64,000 nt of DNA, from NCBI GenBank assembly GCA_965229505.1, contig OZ245881.1:1550001-1614000 (forward strand). The letters are read 5' to 3'. The stretch comes from UBA6059 sp040219045. Lineage in GTDB: Bacteria; Bacteroidota; Bacteroidia; Cytophagales; Cyclobacteriaceae. A model generated the notes under the pieces. The model ran no database searches. It had not been told where the DNA came from and saw nothing but the letters and a program-made list of their open reading frames with translations. Position numbers and translations under genes: made by a program. Positions 37,372-45,655 of the stretch are shown here, piece after piece. Position 1 is the stretch's first letter. Every line of letters begins with the position of its first letter.

Positions 37372-38424
37372 GTGATCACCCTGGACAAAAACATATTTCC
37401 AAAAACACGCTGGGTTCAGCACGTCATTTTCTGGGGTTTGTATCTGCTATTCTATGGCATTCTTTATGGAGCCTATGACGAGAATTTTAGACATGCATTC
37501 ATAAAAGAGTTGATCTACCTCCCGGTAAAAATCATCACGACCTACTTCGCGCTCTATTTTCTACTGCCTCGTTTCTTACTCAAGGAGCGCTATATTTCTT
37601 TTGCTATCTGGTTTGTAGTGTCCGCTACAGTGGCTGGTGTGCTTCAGCGCTTTATCACCTACTATGTGGAATACCCCATGTTCCACCCTACCGGGCAAAA
37701 TTATCCGTTGTTTATCCCCATCAAAATCATCAAGGGACTGGTGGGGGTGTATCCAGTCGTGTTTTTTGCGGTAGCGATCAAGATGCTCAAGTACTGGTAC
37801 AAAAGTCGCCAGACTCAGCAGGAACTGAGTAGTCAGAAGCTGGAAGCCGAACTAAAACTGCTCAAGACGCAGATCCATCCGCATTTCCTGTTCAACACGC
37901 TCAACAATCTCTATGCCCTGACGCTCAAAAAGGCAGATACCGCTCCGGCCATGGTGCTCAAGATCTCTGACCTTATCAACTATATGCTCTATGAGTGCAA
38001 TGTGCCGCGCATCGGCCTGGGCAAAGAGATCAAATTCATAGAAAACTACGTGGAGATCGAGAAGATGCGCTTTGGTGATCGACTCGATTTCAATCTTAGC
38101 CTGCATGGAGAAATAGCCGACAAAAAGATACCGCCACTACTACTGCTGCCATTCTTCGAAAATGCTTTCAAACATGGGGTGAGTGAGGAATTGGAAACCT
38201 CATGGGTAAGTGCGACTATCGGTATAGGGCAGGGTCGGATGAAGCTCAAACTGGAAAACAGCAAGGGTGACTATACCCCCTCACACGCCAATGGTGATAA
38301 TGGCATAGGACATAAAAATGTCAAGCGAAGGCTGGAACTGCTATACGGTGAAGACTATCGTTTACAAATCCTTGACGAGCAGGATACGTATTTGGTAATA
38401 CTTGATATCCCAATAAATCATTGA
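37372..38424 (+). CDS. LytS-type sensor histidine kinase
   Basis: A 350-residue membrane kinase of the His_kinase/LytS family. Four membrane helices fill residues about 15-140 (for example VIFWGLYLLFYGILYG, VYPVVFFAVAIKML). The phospho-acceptor is H169 in QIHPHFLFNTLNNLYAL, and the HATPase shows LLLPFFENAFKHGV and GIGHKNVKRRL. The start is a GTG at 37372: the reading frame has no ATG before the first membrane helix. It ends 1 nt before a LytTR regulator, its evident partner, so the pair is one transcription and translation unit. Confidence 0.92.
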   Translation: MITLDKNIFPKTRWVQHVIFWGLYLLFYGILYGAYDENFRHAFIKELIYLPVKIITTYFALYFLLPRFLLKERYISFAIWFVVSATVAGVLQRFITYYVEYPMFHPTGQNYPLFIPIKIIKGLVGVYPVVFFAVAIKMLKYWYKSRQTQQELSSQKLEAELKLLKTQIHPHFLFNTLNNLYALTLKKADTAPAMVLKISDLINYMLYECNVPRIGLGKEIKFIENYVEIEKMRFGDRLDFNLSLHGEIADKKIPPLLLLPFFENAFKHGVSEELETSWVSATIGIGQGRMKLKLENSKGDYTPSHANGDNGIGHKNVKRRLELLYGEDYRLQILDEQDTYLVILDIPINH

Positions 38425-38425
38425 T

Positions 38426-39136
38426 ATGGAACTGAAATGCCTTGTGATCGATGATGAGCCATTGGCCATCGAAGTATTGGAGTCTTACATCAGCCGTATC
38501 GACAGGCTCACCCTCAGCACCACATTCAACAATGCTGTCAAGGCATTCGAATATCTTCAGCACGAGCAGGTGGACTTGATCTTTCTGGACATACAGATGC
38601 CCCGGCTCACCGGTCTGGAGTTTGTCAAGACGCTGACCCACCCTCCGAGGATTATTTTCACGACCGCCTACCGGGAATATGCGCTTGATGGTTTCGAGTT
38701 GGAAGCAGTGGACTACCTCCTCAAGCCGATCGCTTTTGATCGCTTTTTGAAGGCCGTAGGAAAGATCGTGCCCGAAACCAATGTGGTCACAGAGCCCACA
38801 GTAAAATTCTCCTCTGATGACCCATTCGTTTACTTCAAGGTAGACAAGAAAATGGTCAAGATCAGATTGACGGATATTCTCTATATCGAAAGTCTGAAAG
38901 ACTATGTGAAAGTAGTCACCCCGGAGAAGGAGATTATTACCCATCAGCAGATCAGTTATCTGGAGCACAAGCTCCCTGAAAATCAGTTTATCCGGGTACA
39001 CCGCAGCTTCATAGCAGCCATAGACAAAGTAGAAGCTTTTACCGCGACGGATATTGAGATGGGCAAGCACCATATTCCCATTGGCCGCAACTATAAAAAT
39101 GATGTGACTGCCAAGCTCGGCGCGAACGTATTGTAA
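38426..39136 (+). CDS. LytTR family response regulator
   Basis: A 236-residue regulator. The receiver (1-115) has D9/D10, phospho-acceptor D55 (LIFLDIQMPRLTG), T80 and K100 (LLKP). The LytTR DNA-binding domain (about 135-236) shows FFKVDKKMVKIRL-like strands, DILYIESLKDYVKV and FIRVHRSFIAAIDKV. These regulators bind paired direct repeats in promoters. It is coupled to the LytS-type kinase just upstream. Targets are not visible here. Confidence 0.93.
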   Translation: MELKCLVIDDEPLAIEVLESYISRIDRLTLSTTFNNAVKAFEYLQHEQVDLIFLDIQMPRLTGLEFVKTLTHPPRIIFTTAYREYALDGFELEAVDYLLKPIAFDRFLKAVGKIVPETNVVTEPTVKFSSDDPFVYFKVDKKMVKIRLTDILYIESLKDYVKVVTPEKEIITHQQISYLEHKLPENQFIRVHRSFIAAIDKVEAFTATDIEMGKHHIPIGRNYKNDVTAKLGANVL

Positions 39137-39166
39137 CCGATTTGCTCTATTTTAGCTCACTAGAAC

Positions 39167-39251
39167 CTAGTCGTCGGACGAGTATTGCACGAGGGTACTA
39201 AGCTTCTCATTCATTCGCAGTTCGAAAGTATAACACTCGTCCGACGACTAG
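39167..39251. repeat. Perfect 17-bp inverted repeat between the LytTR gene and radA
   Basis: CTAGTCGTCGGACGAGT at 39167-39183 is repeated, inverted and without mismatch, at 39235-39251, with 51 nt between. It lies 30 nt after the LytTR stop and 15 nt before the radA start codon. The right arm carries the in-frame TAG that sets the upstream limit of the radA frame. It could be a terminator-like stem, an attenuator for radA, or the ends of a small mobile repeat. Confidence 0.85.
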
Positions 39252-39266
39252 TCAAAAACAATCCAA

Positions 39267-40634
39267 TTGGCTAAAACCAAAACGGTATTTATCTGTCAAA
39301 GCTGTGGCGCCAACTCCCCCAAGTGGCAGGGCAAATGCCCCTCATGTGGAGAATGGAACACCTATACTGAGGAACTGGCCAACGATACGAAAAAGGTATG
39401 GAAAGGTAGCGCTCCTCCTCCAACCACTCCCAACAAGCCCGTACCTGTTCATGAAGTCAAAATTAAATCTCAGAAGCGAGTATCGCTCAATGATGGTGAG
39501 CTCGATCGTGTCTTAGGAGGTGGTTTGGTGCCCGGGTCATTGGTGCTGATCGGGGGCGAACCGGGCATTGGCAAGTCTACGCTGATGCTACAGGTAGCGC
39601 TCAACCTACCGCAGCTCAAGGTGCTCTATGTCTCTGGTGAAGAGTCAGAAAGTCAGATCAAGCTTCGCGCTGAGCGCATTGGCATCAAGACAGAGACCTG
39701 CTACATCTTATCAGAAATCTCCCTGGAGGCGGTCTTCCACCAGATAGAAGCACTACAACCGGATATCCTGGTGATCGACTCTATACAGACACTGCGTACT
39801 GAGAGCATCGAGAGCATTGCGGGTAGTATTTCACAAGTGAGAGAATGTGCCAATGCCTTAATGCAGTTTGCCAAGTCCTCCGGTACTCCGATCTTTTTGA
39901 TCGGTCATATCACCAAAGAAGGTTCTCTGGCCGGACCAAAAGTGCTGGAGCATATGGTGGATACAGTCCTACAGTTTGAAGGAGATCGTCACCTCGTTTA
40001 TCGCATATTACGCACTCACAAAAATCGGTTTGGATCTACTTCAGAACTAGGCATCTATGAGATGCGAGGCACGGGCCTCAGGCAGGTCACCAACCCGAGT
40101 GAAATATTGATCAGTCAAAGGGAAGAGGATCTCAGTGGTGTAGCCATCTCCTCTACCTTGGAGGGTAATCGACCGCTACTCATCGAAGTGCAGGCGCTGG
40201 TGAGCCCGGCCACCTACGGCACCCCACAACGCAGCTCGACAGGCTTTGATATCAAGCGCCTCAACATGCTCCTGGCCGTACTTGAAAAGCGGGGTGGCAT
40301 GCGCCTCAACACTCAGGATGTATTCATCAATCTTGCCGGTGGCTTGCGAATCGATGATCCTGCCATAGACCTGGCCATCTGTGCAGCGATTATCTCGTCT
40401 TACCAGGAAATCCCCATTCCAGACAAAACCTGTTTTGCAGCAGAGGTAGGGCTGGGAGGTGAGATCAGAGCCATCAACCGCCTTGAAAATCGCATCGCAG
40501 AAGCAGAAAAGCTCGGCTTCAACAAAATCATAGTCTCCGGCTACAACATCAAAGGACTTGACCTCAAGAAGTTCGATATTGAGGTATTCGCTACTAATAA
40601 ATTGGGGGGAGTGTTTTCCGAGATTTTTGGGTAA
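39267..40634 (+). CDS. radA: DNA repair protein RadA
   Basis: A branch-migration ATPase related to RecA that helps process recombination intermediates. The 455 residues show the four-Cys zinc finger (C10, C13, C24, C27), the Walker A GGEPGIGKST, the RadA-specific KNRFGSTSE motif and a C-terminal Lon-like domain (LAGGLRIDDPAIDLAI, AEVGLGGEIRAI). The start is a TTG at 39267: an in-frame stop lies 18 nt upstream, there is no ATG, and the protein then begins LAKTKTVFICQSCG as in family members. No Shine-Dalgarno is seen. A 17-bp inverted repeat ends just before the start, so expression may be limited. Confidence 0.95.
   Translation: MAKTKTVFICQSCGANSPKWQGKCPSCGEWNTYTEELANDTKKVWKGSAPPPTTPNKPVPVHEVKIKSQKRVSLNDGELDRVLGGGLVPGSLVLIGGEPGIGKSTLMLQVALNLPQLKVLYVSGEESESQIKLRAERIGIKTETCYILSEISLEAVFHQIEALQPDILVIDSIQTLRTESIESIAGSISQVRECANALMQFAKSSGTPIFLIGHITKEGSLAGPKVLEHMVDTVLQFEGDRHLVYRILRTHKNRFGSTSELGIYEMRGTGLRQVTNPSEILISQREEDLSGVAISSTLEGNRPLLIEVQALVSPATYGTPQRSSTGFDIKRLNMLLAVLEKRGGMRLNTQDVFINLAGGLRIDDPAIDLAICAAIISSYQEIPIPDKTCFAAEVGLGGEIRAINRLENRIAEAEKLGFNKIIVSGYNIKGLDLKKFDIEVFATNKLGGVFSEIFG
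40551..40634 (+). repeat. radA tail, copy A of a direct repeat
   Basis: The last 84 nt of radA, from AAAGGACTTGACCTCAAG to the TAA, recur in degraded form at 40837-40909. See the copy B entry. Confidence 0.8.
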
Positions 40635-40641
40635 TGAATGG

Positions 40642-40749
40642 TCATTGCCATTTATGAATCACATCGATTACTTCTTTTACCAACATCACAATTGCTCTAA
40701 GAACTCGCAAAACCTTTTCCAACCTCCTCATCGTCGATAATTTTTTCAT
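40642..40749 (-). CDS. Possible 35-aa small protein
   Basis: An ATG-started frame of 35 codons on the minus strand lies between the two copies of the radA tail. It would encode a basic amphipathic peptide (MKKLSTMRRLEKVLRVL, then AIVMLVKEVIDVIHKWQ). No family is recognised and no ribosome site is clear. It may be chance; its only support is its composition and its place in the segment between the repeats. Confidence 0.2.
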   Translation of the reverse strand: MKKLSTMRRLEKVLRVLRAIVMLVKEVIDVIHKWQ

Positions 40750-40836
40750 GACAACAAGTTGAAGCGCTCTTGGTAAATTCGTTTTATACTTTGTTTACTT
40801 TCAGCCTAGGCAATCCGGATCAGGGAGTGTACTGTT

Positions 40837-40909
40837 AAAGGGCTCAACCTCAAGAAATTCAATATTGAGGTGTTCGCTGGGAGGAGTGTTCACGAAGACT
40901 TTTGGGTAG
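40837..40909 (+). pseudogene. Degenerate duplicate of the radA 3' end (copy B)
   Basis: A 73-nt stretch aligns with the last 84 nt of radA: 13 mismatches and one 11-nt gap, ending TTTTGGGTAG where radA ends TTTTGGGTAA. The gap breaks the frame, so it is a remnant. About 200 nt of A/T-rich sequence separate it from radA, and the toxin-antitoxin pair follows on the other side. A repeated gene tail is what is left when an element integrates at the 3' end of a gene, or after a partial tandem duplication. Confidence 0.8.
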
Positions 40910-40929
40910 TCGAATTGGTTCTCACGATT

Positions 40930-41226
40930 TTAGAGTAACCTATTCCAAGTCTTCGTATCTCTTGAAGTATGGAAAAAAGCCAAAATCAGAATTTCATTTT
41001 GGTTGACTTCAAAATGTATCCCAAAAGGAAAGGTTGGGAGAAAAAATACTCTAATCTCTCTATATCTTATTTGAGTCTTTAATGGATTGCTGCGAATACT
41101 ATCAATAGCCTGACCAAACTCCTGCTCCAACTTGCGACCTAGACCCTGTTGTTGATCTTCCTACCAAAGAAAGGCCTCATGAATATCTTCCTCGGCTATT
41201 TGAGCTATTGAAAGCTCATATGTCAT
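40930..41226 (-). pseudogene. RelE/ParE-type toxin gene with an internal amber codon
   Basis: From the ATG at 41226 the frame reads MTYELSIAQIAEEDIHEAFLW, then TAG at 41163-41161, then EDQQQGLGRKLEQEFG and on to the TAA at 40930: 98 codons in all, the usual ParE length. Family members have Tyr at the stop position (FLWYEDQQ), so one base change explains the stop. The rest keeps the ParE pattern (IRYREIRVFFLPTFPFGIHF, ILILAFFHTSRD). Its ATG overlaps the antitoxin stop by 4 nt (ATGA). The toxin is probably dead, unless the stop is suppressed or translation restarts at a later codon. Confidence 0.85.
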
Positions 41227-41429
41227 TTCTTGAATACTTCCTTGCGTGCCTCTGACCATGGTCTGGCGACCATCTTACCCTCTTCATTTAGTGCCTTTCG
41301 TCGCATAACTTCTTCTTTCTGCCAAGCAGGAATCTCATCACTAGGCTCGATAGATACATAATCAAGAGTTTGAAGAAAGTTTTTCAAAGTGTCAAATTTA
41401 GCATCTTCAATATCGATTGTTAGTTTCAT
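41223..41429 (-). CDS. Antitoxin of a ParE-type module
   Basis: A 68-residue acidic/basic protein that matches the small antitoxins paired with Bacteroidota RelE/ParE toxins: a beta strand (KLTIDIEDAKFD), a helix (TLKNFLQTLDYV), then IPAWQKEEVMRRKAL and a C-terminal helix (RPWSEARKEVF) that would wrap the toxin. It comes first in the operon and overlaps the toxin start by 4 nt. It is intact although the toxin carries a stop, the expected order of decay. Confidence 0.75.
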   Translation of the reverse strand: MKLTIDIEDAKFDTLKNFLQTLDYVSIEPSDEIPAWQKEEVMRRKALNEEGKMVARPWSEARKEVFKK

Positions 41430-41536
41430 AGGCCACTCGCTATACCTGTTATTGAAAGTTAGAGTACTGCACGGCTTTATACAAATACTGCTTATTAATA
41501 AAGCTAATATGTGGTCTTCAATAACTGATTGATTTG

Positions 41537-43105
41537 TCAGTTTTTCTTCTTCCTCTTCTTAGCCTTCTTAGGCTTATACAGCTTGTTCTTACCTCGGTTG
41601 CCGCCTTCTTTGATGCGCTTTCGCTTCGGACGCTTCACTTTCTTTTGCTTGCTGGTAATGGTGTAGATACCATCACTGCCTTTGACTTTCGGCTTTGATA
41701 CCCCCCGATTCGGATGGTCTTTGTGCTTAGGTGCTTTGTAAGGTTTTTCCTTCGACTTAGCGGCTTTGACTCTGGCCGGTTTTTCCGATAGGCCTCTGTC
41801 TTCACCTCTCTGCTCTCCAAAAATCAGGTTCACTCCAAACCTAAGGTTAAGCGCTTCGACGCTCGTGAGATTGTAGTTGCCAAAGACCTTGTCCGTACCC
41901 ACATAGAACTGAGCAGGACCGGCCTCTACTCTGGCAGCCAGCCCGAAGTTGAAGAACTGCTGCGGTAGCTTCGTGACCGTTCCCGATAGGGAGAAGGCGG
42001 AAGCAAAATCATGGACATAGCCGAGCGACAGCATGGTCCGAACCTTATCCAACACAATCGTATTGCTCATAGTGGCATGAAATGCGCCCTCTTCCCAGAG
42101 TCGATAGGAGCCGTTGACCAGCAGCGAGGCGTTCATAGTGGTGGTAAAGGGCTTGACCTCTTCAAAATCCACAAACTTGTCGAGCAGTGAGTCTTGCACC
42201 TCCTCGATCAGGTCATTGACAGTCTCGAATGATACTCCGCGATATTCCAGATTGACGTCCGTGATGCCATAGATGGTGGTGTTAGACCGCCACCGGATCC
42301 CGCCTATATCGCGAATGGCTGCATTGATGTTGAGCTTATCATCGGGTCGCCAGTCCACGCCCAGGTCTGCGCCAAAACCAAAATTGCCATTGAGGAAGAA
42401 ATAGCCTCCACTTGCTTCAAGGCCTGCTGTATGAAGGCGTGCGTTCTGGAGGCGGAAATTAAGCGTAAAGTTGTCAGGATTCGTTTGTACGCTTCCCTCA
42501 AAATCTCCATCTGTACTCGCATTCATCAGCCCCTGGTAGATTTTGAATCTGCCGCCAACTCGCCACTGTGCATTTATCGGTTGCATGTAGCCCAGACCAT
42601 ATTCCCGGTAGTAACGATTATCAGACTTTAGGCCACTCAGCGCTAGGGGCTTGTCCTGAAGATAGGTATTGCCATACCAGGCGAACTCTACGACGCTTTT
42701 TGGTAAATTGACAGAGGAGAGGGCCTTTTCCTGTATGTATGCCGTGATACCGCTACCCTTCTTGGTATTTACCCCCAGGTAGGCAAGCGTCGCTTCACCG
42801 CTGGAGTAGATAAAGGTGTCGTCATTCAGGTTACTGATCACCCGATCAATATTGAGCTCTCGCTCTCCGTCTTCATTGACGATAATCGCTTCATCATAGG
42901 ATAGCTCATTGATGTAATTGAGCCTGACACCTGATAGTACGGGTACACCGACGAAGTATTTTCCGGTAGGCATCAGCGCCGGGTTCTCAAAGTTGGACTG
43001 TATCAGTCGATCTCCTAGATGGTAGAGGGATGCGCCCGTCTGTGCCAGAAGGGTAGCAGTCCCAAGGACGTGCAGCAATAGTCCGATGGCGAGTACCCGC
43101 TTCAT
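41537..43105 (-). CDS. DUF5723 family outer-membrane beta-barrel protein with Lys-rich tail
   Basis: A 522-residue protein with a signal peptide (MKRVLAIGLLLHVLGTATLLAQ). Residues about 25-430 show strands with alternating hydrophobic residues and Gly, as in the DUF5723/PorV-like barrels (NPALMPTGKYFVGVPVLSG, GLGYMQPINAQWRVGGRFKIYQG). The last 85 residues are unlike the rest: very rich in Lys, Arg and Pro with repeats such as KPKVKGSDG and KRPKRKRIKEGG, ending KKAKKRKKKN. That tail is probably disordered and positively charged; it may bind LPS or nucleic acid. It overlaps the lipoprotein gene by 4 nt and is last in a three-gene unit. Confidence 0.75.
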   Translation of the reverse strand: MKRVLAIGLLLHVLGTATLLAQTGASLYHLGDRLIQSNFENPALMPTGKYFVGVPVLSGVRLNYINELSYDEAIIVNEDGERELNIDRVISNLNDDTFIYSSGEATLAYLGVNTKKGSGITAYIQEKALSSVNLPKSVVEFAWYGNTYLQDKPLALSGLKSDNRYYREYGLGYMQPINAQWRVGGRFKIYQGLMNASTDGDFEGSVQTNPDNFTLNFRLQNARLHTAGLEASGGYFFLNGNFGFGADLGVDWRPDDKLNINAAIRDIGGIRWRSNTTIYGITDVNLEYRGVSFETVNDLIEEVQDSLLDKFVDFEEVKPFTTTMNASLLVNGSYRLWEEGAFHATMSNTIVLDKVRTMLSLGYVHDFASAFSLSGTVTKLPQQFFNFGLAARVEAGPAQFYVGTDKVFGNYNLTSVEALNLRFGVNLIFGEQRGEDRGLSEKPARVKAAKSKEKPYKAPKHKDHPNRGVSKPKVKGSDGIYTITSKQKKVKRPKRKRIKEGGNRGKNKLYKPKKAKKRKKKN

Positions 43106-44748
43106 AGTTTGATTCTAAAACTGCCTCTGAGCGCAACCTGCAGTTCTATCGAACTGGTGGTGAAAATGGTAACATATTGCTGACTTGCTAATCCTGAGCT
43201 ATTGACGTTGATCGTGATATAGATCTTGATACCCGTCTGCAATGCTGCGATCGTCTCCGCACCAAGGCCCACTTCCGATATGGCGGTAGTAGCCCCGCCG
43301 ATCAATCCGACCGAACCAAACCGAGGTGCTTCAGCGAATGCTACATCAGTTTGTCGCTGTACCACTACACTGTCGCTATTGAGTATCTCAATGTCAAAAC
43401 TGGCCCCCACCGGAAGAGCATTGACTGTAAAAAACCTCAGATATAGAGAATCCGCCTCATCAAAATCTAGGCTGTCGAGTTTGTAGTCAATCGTTTTGGT
43501 TAGCTCTCGTACCCGAATGTCCAAAGGGATATTCAGCTCGAAGTAGGCATTTATCTTGCTGCTCTCTCTGTAGAAATTGGTTTGGGTAGTATCAAACGGA
43601 TTAGAAACGGCACTTAAGTTGAGGTTAAACTGCTTCGGCGTGGCATTCACCATTTCTGAAATATTGGAGTTGCTGGGGCGAATCAGAATCTCTGAGACCG
43701 CAACCTCCCCGAGGGGCTCCAATGGCGCAGGGTCAACCAGCTGAAAATCATCACTCACTTCTCCTGTGAGAGGAATGGAGTCTCCGTCCAGTGTCAGTAC
43801 AGACATTTGCGATAGATCGAGACCTATCGGAATACCATAGCCGTTTTCAAAGCCAAACTTGATTTGTGCATTTTCAAATTCGAAACCCTGACTTCCCAAT
43901 TCCTCAAAAAAATTGAACTCCACTACGGTATTTTCGATAGATACCTCCTTGCGACCAAACTTGCCATAAAGCAGATCAAACTCAGGATTGCGGAAGGTAA
44001 GGCTGAAGTTGACAAAATCACTTGGATCAGCCGTCTGGCCCGGCTGGAGAATGAGCGTACCGTCAAATTGCAGGTTGAAAACATTCCCTGTTGTACCTCG
44101 ATTGAGTATAGTTTTTAGCCCATCCAGTTCTCGGGTGCTTCGTGCCACAATGGGTAGAATGTTGCTAAACCTGATTCGGCTATCAAAAACAACGGGTTGA
44201 TTGGTGGCAACATTTCTGGTTTCCTCAACGGTAATCCGATATGCCAAATCCGACCTAAATCGAGAACTCAGTTCCAGCACAAACGATCCGCCGCTAAAAA
44301 ATATGGAGTCGATCTCCTCCCCCTCCACAGCATTGAACTCAAATGTGAATGACCGGGAAAATGGCACCTCCATCTCTGAGTTGGTGTTATTGATCACATC
44401 AAGCTCAGGGTTGATCGTTGCTTCGTTCGAGACAGTGCCCACATCGATGAAGTCAGCACTTGTGGTGAACTCTGTAGTATCCCGATAAATGAAAACCAGC
44501 GACCGATCAGGCTGCTCTTCCAGTATCACCTCCGTATCATCAAGGTCTTCCACTATATCAGCAAACGAGTAGTTGACATACCCGAGAGGGACAGCTAGCT
44601 CTGGTGTGTATTCCTGAATCTTGATTCCATCAAAGTCAAGCTCATCTACATTGCAGGAAGGTAGAAAAAGTAAGGTGGCGGATAGCAGCCCTAGCATAAT
44701 GCGCCAGGTCCGGAGTTTCTTCCCAATATGTGCCTTGGATCTATTCAT
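43102..44748 (-). CDS. Lipoprotein of unknown function, beta-rich
   Basis: A 548-residue lipoprotein: a charged start, a hydrophobic stretch (IMLGLLSATLLFLPSC) and a lipobox Cys (LPSCN). The mature part is acidic and beta-strand-rich with many Ile/Val/Thr alternations, for example FTFEFNAVEGEEIDS and IYITINVNSSGLASQQYV. No known domain. An internal ATG at residue 18 would give a shorter leader and fits the lipobox distance better. It overlaps the PLP-enzyme gene by 8 nt at its start and the barrel gene by 4 nt at its end, so it probably works with that barrel at the outer membrane. Confidence 0.72.
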   Translation of the reverse strand: MNRSKAHIGKKLRTWRIMLGLLSATLLFLPSCNVDELDFDGIKIQEYTPELAVPLGYVNYSFADIVEDLDDTEVILEEQPDRSLVFIYRDTTEFTTSADFIDVGTVSNEATINPELDVINNTNSEMEVPFSRSFTFEFNAVEGEEIDSIFFSGGSFVLELSSRFRSDLAYRITVEETRNVATNQPVVFDSRIRFSNILPIVARSTRELDGLKTILNRGTTGNVFNLQFDGTLILQPGQTADPSDFVNFSLTFRNPEFDLLYGKFGRKEVSIENTVVEFNFFEELGSQGFEFENAQIKFGFENGYGIPIGLDLSQMSVLTLDGDSIPLTGEVSDDFQLVDPAPLEPLGEVAVSEILIRPSNSNISEMVNATPKQFNLNLSAVSNPFDTTQTNFYRESSKINAYFELNIPLDIRVRELTKTIDYKLDSLDFDEADSLYLRFFTVNALPVGASFDIEILNSDSVVVQRQTDVAFAEAPRFGSVGLIGGATTAISEVGLGAETIAALQTGIKIYITINVNSSGLASQQYVTIFTTSSIELQVALRGSFRIKL

Positions 44749-45655
44749 GGATCAAGTTTCCATGCATTTGATTAAAACCCTTGATCCCCTGAAGCCCTCC
44801 GGTATGCACCACCAGTAGATTGCTTCCTACCGGAAAATACCCCGTGCTGATCATGTCAAAAAGTCCGTACATCATCTTACCAGTGTAGATCGGATCTAAT
44901 GCGATACCAATATTGAGCCTAAATTCATTAATAAATGTAACCAGCTCATTGGTGAATTTGGCATACCCTCCAAAATGATAATCCTTGATCAGTTGATACG
45001 ACTCCTCACTATAGTGCTCAGAAAGTTGATCGTCCAGTTCATTGAAGTTCTTGATCACGGGAAAGCCCAATACTTTCATCTGAGTAGTACTTGCAGCCTT
45101 CAGCATTCCTAAAAAGGTAGTGCCAGTTCCAATGGCCAGCACTGCATAATCAAATGCCTGGTCTAATGAAGTAATGATTTCCTCACACCCCTGTTGTCCG
45201 AGATTGTTGGCACCCCCCTCCGGTATGACAAAACAGTCTCCAAACTTTTGCGATAGCGCATCCAAAAAATCTGGCTGACCTTTGAGACGATACTCCTCTC
45301 TGGAAACAAAGTGTAACCTCATGCCGTGCGCCGCTGCAAGCGACAAAGTAGGGTTGGTGGCATACGCTTCCTCTCCTCTAATAATGCCAATAGAACTAAA
45401 CCCTGCTAATGATGCACAGACTGCTGTAGCCGCGATATGGTTGGAAAAAGCTCCTCCGAAAGTCAGCACAGTATGGTGGTCTTGCGCTTGGGCTACTCGC
45501 AAATTGTATTTCAGTTTTCGCCATTTATTACCCGAGATGTGAGGGTGGATCAGGTCGTCGCGTTTGATCATCAGGTTCACCCTGTGCTTCTCCAACAGTG
45601 GATGATTCACTATTTCCACCGGACTATTCTCTTGAATGTGCGAACTTTGCAGCAT
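44741..45655 (-). CDS. PLP-dependent ACC deaminase/D-cysteine desulfhydrase family enzyme
   Basis: A 304-residue fold-type II PLP enzyme. The PLP lysine is in ISGNKWRKLKYN, the Asn/Ser binding loop in FGGAFSNHIAATA, and the phosphate-binding glycines in IGTGTTFLG. The family includes 1-aminocyclopropane-1-carboxylate deaminases and D-cysteine desulfhydrases; the two cannot be told apart by eye, and D-cysteine breakdown is more common in marine Bacteroidota. It is first in the operon with the lipoprotein and barrel genes, which gives no metabolic clue. Its ATG overlaps that of the divergent RluD-type gene (CATG at 45653-45656). Confidence 0.87.
   Translation of the reverse strand: MLQSSHIQENSPVEIVNHPLLEKHRVNLMIKRDDLIHPHISGNKWRKLKYNLRVAQAQDHHTVLTFGGAFSNHIAATAVCASLAGFSSIGIIRGEEAYATNPTLSLAAAHGMRLHFVSREEYRLKGQPDFLDALSQKFGDCFVIPEGGANNLGQQGCEEIITSLDQAFDYAVLAIGTGTTFLGMLKAASTTQMKVLGFPVIKNFNELDDQLSEHYSEESYQLIKDYHFGGYAKFTNELVTFINEFRLNIGIALDPIYTGKMMYGLFDMISTGYFPVGSNLLVVHTGGLQGIKGFNQMHGNLIHE

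Noticed and set aside
39137..39266. A small RNA or tRNA between the LytTR gene and radA
   Set aside because: The arms pair, but there is no cloverleaf, anticodon arm or TTCGANNC loop.
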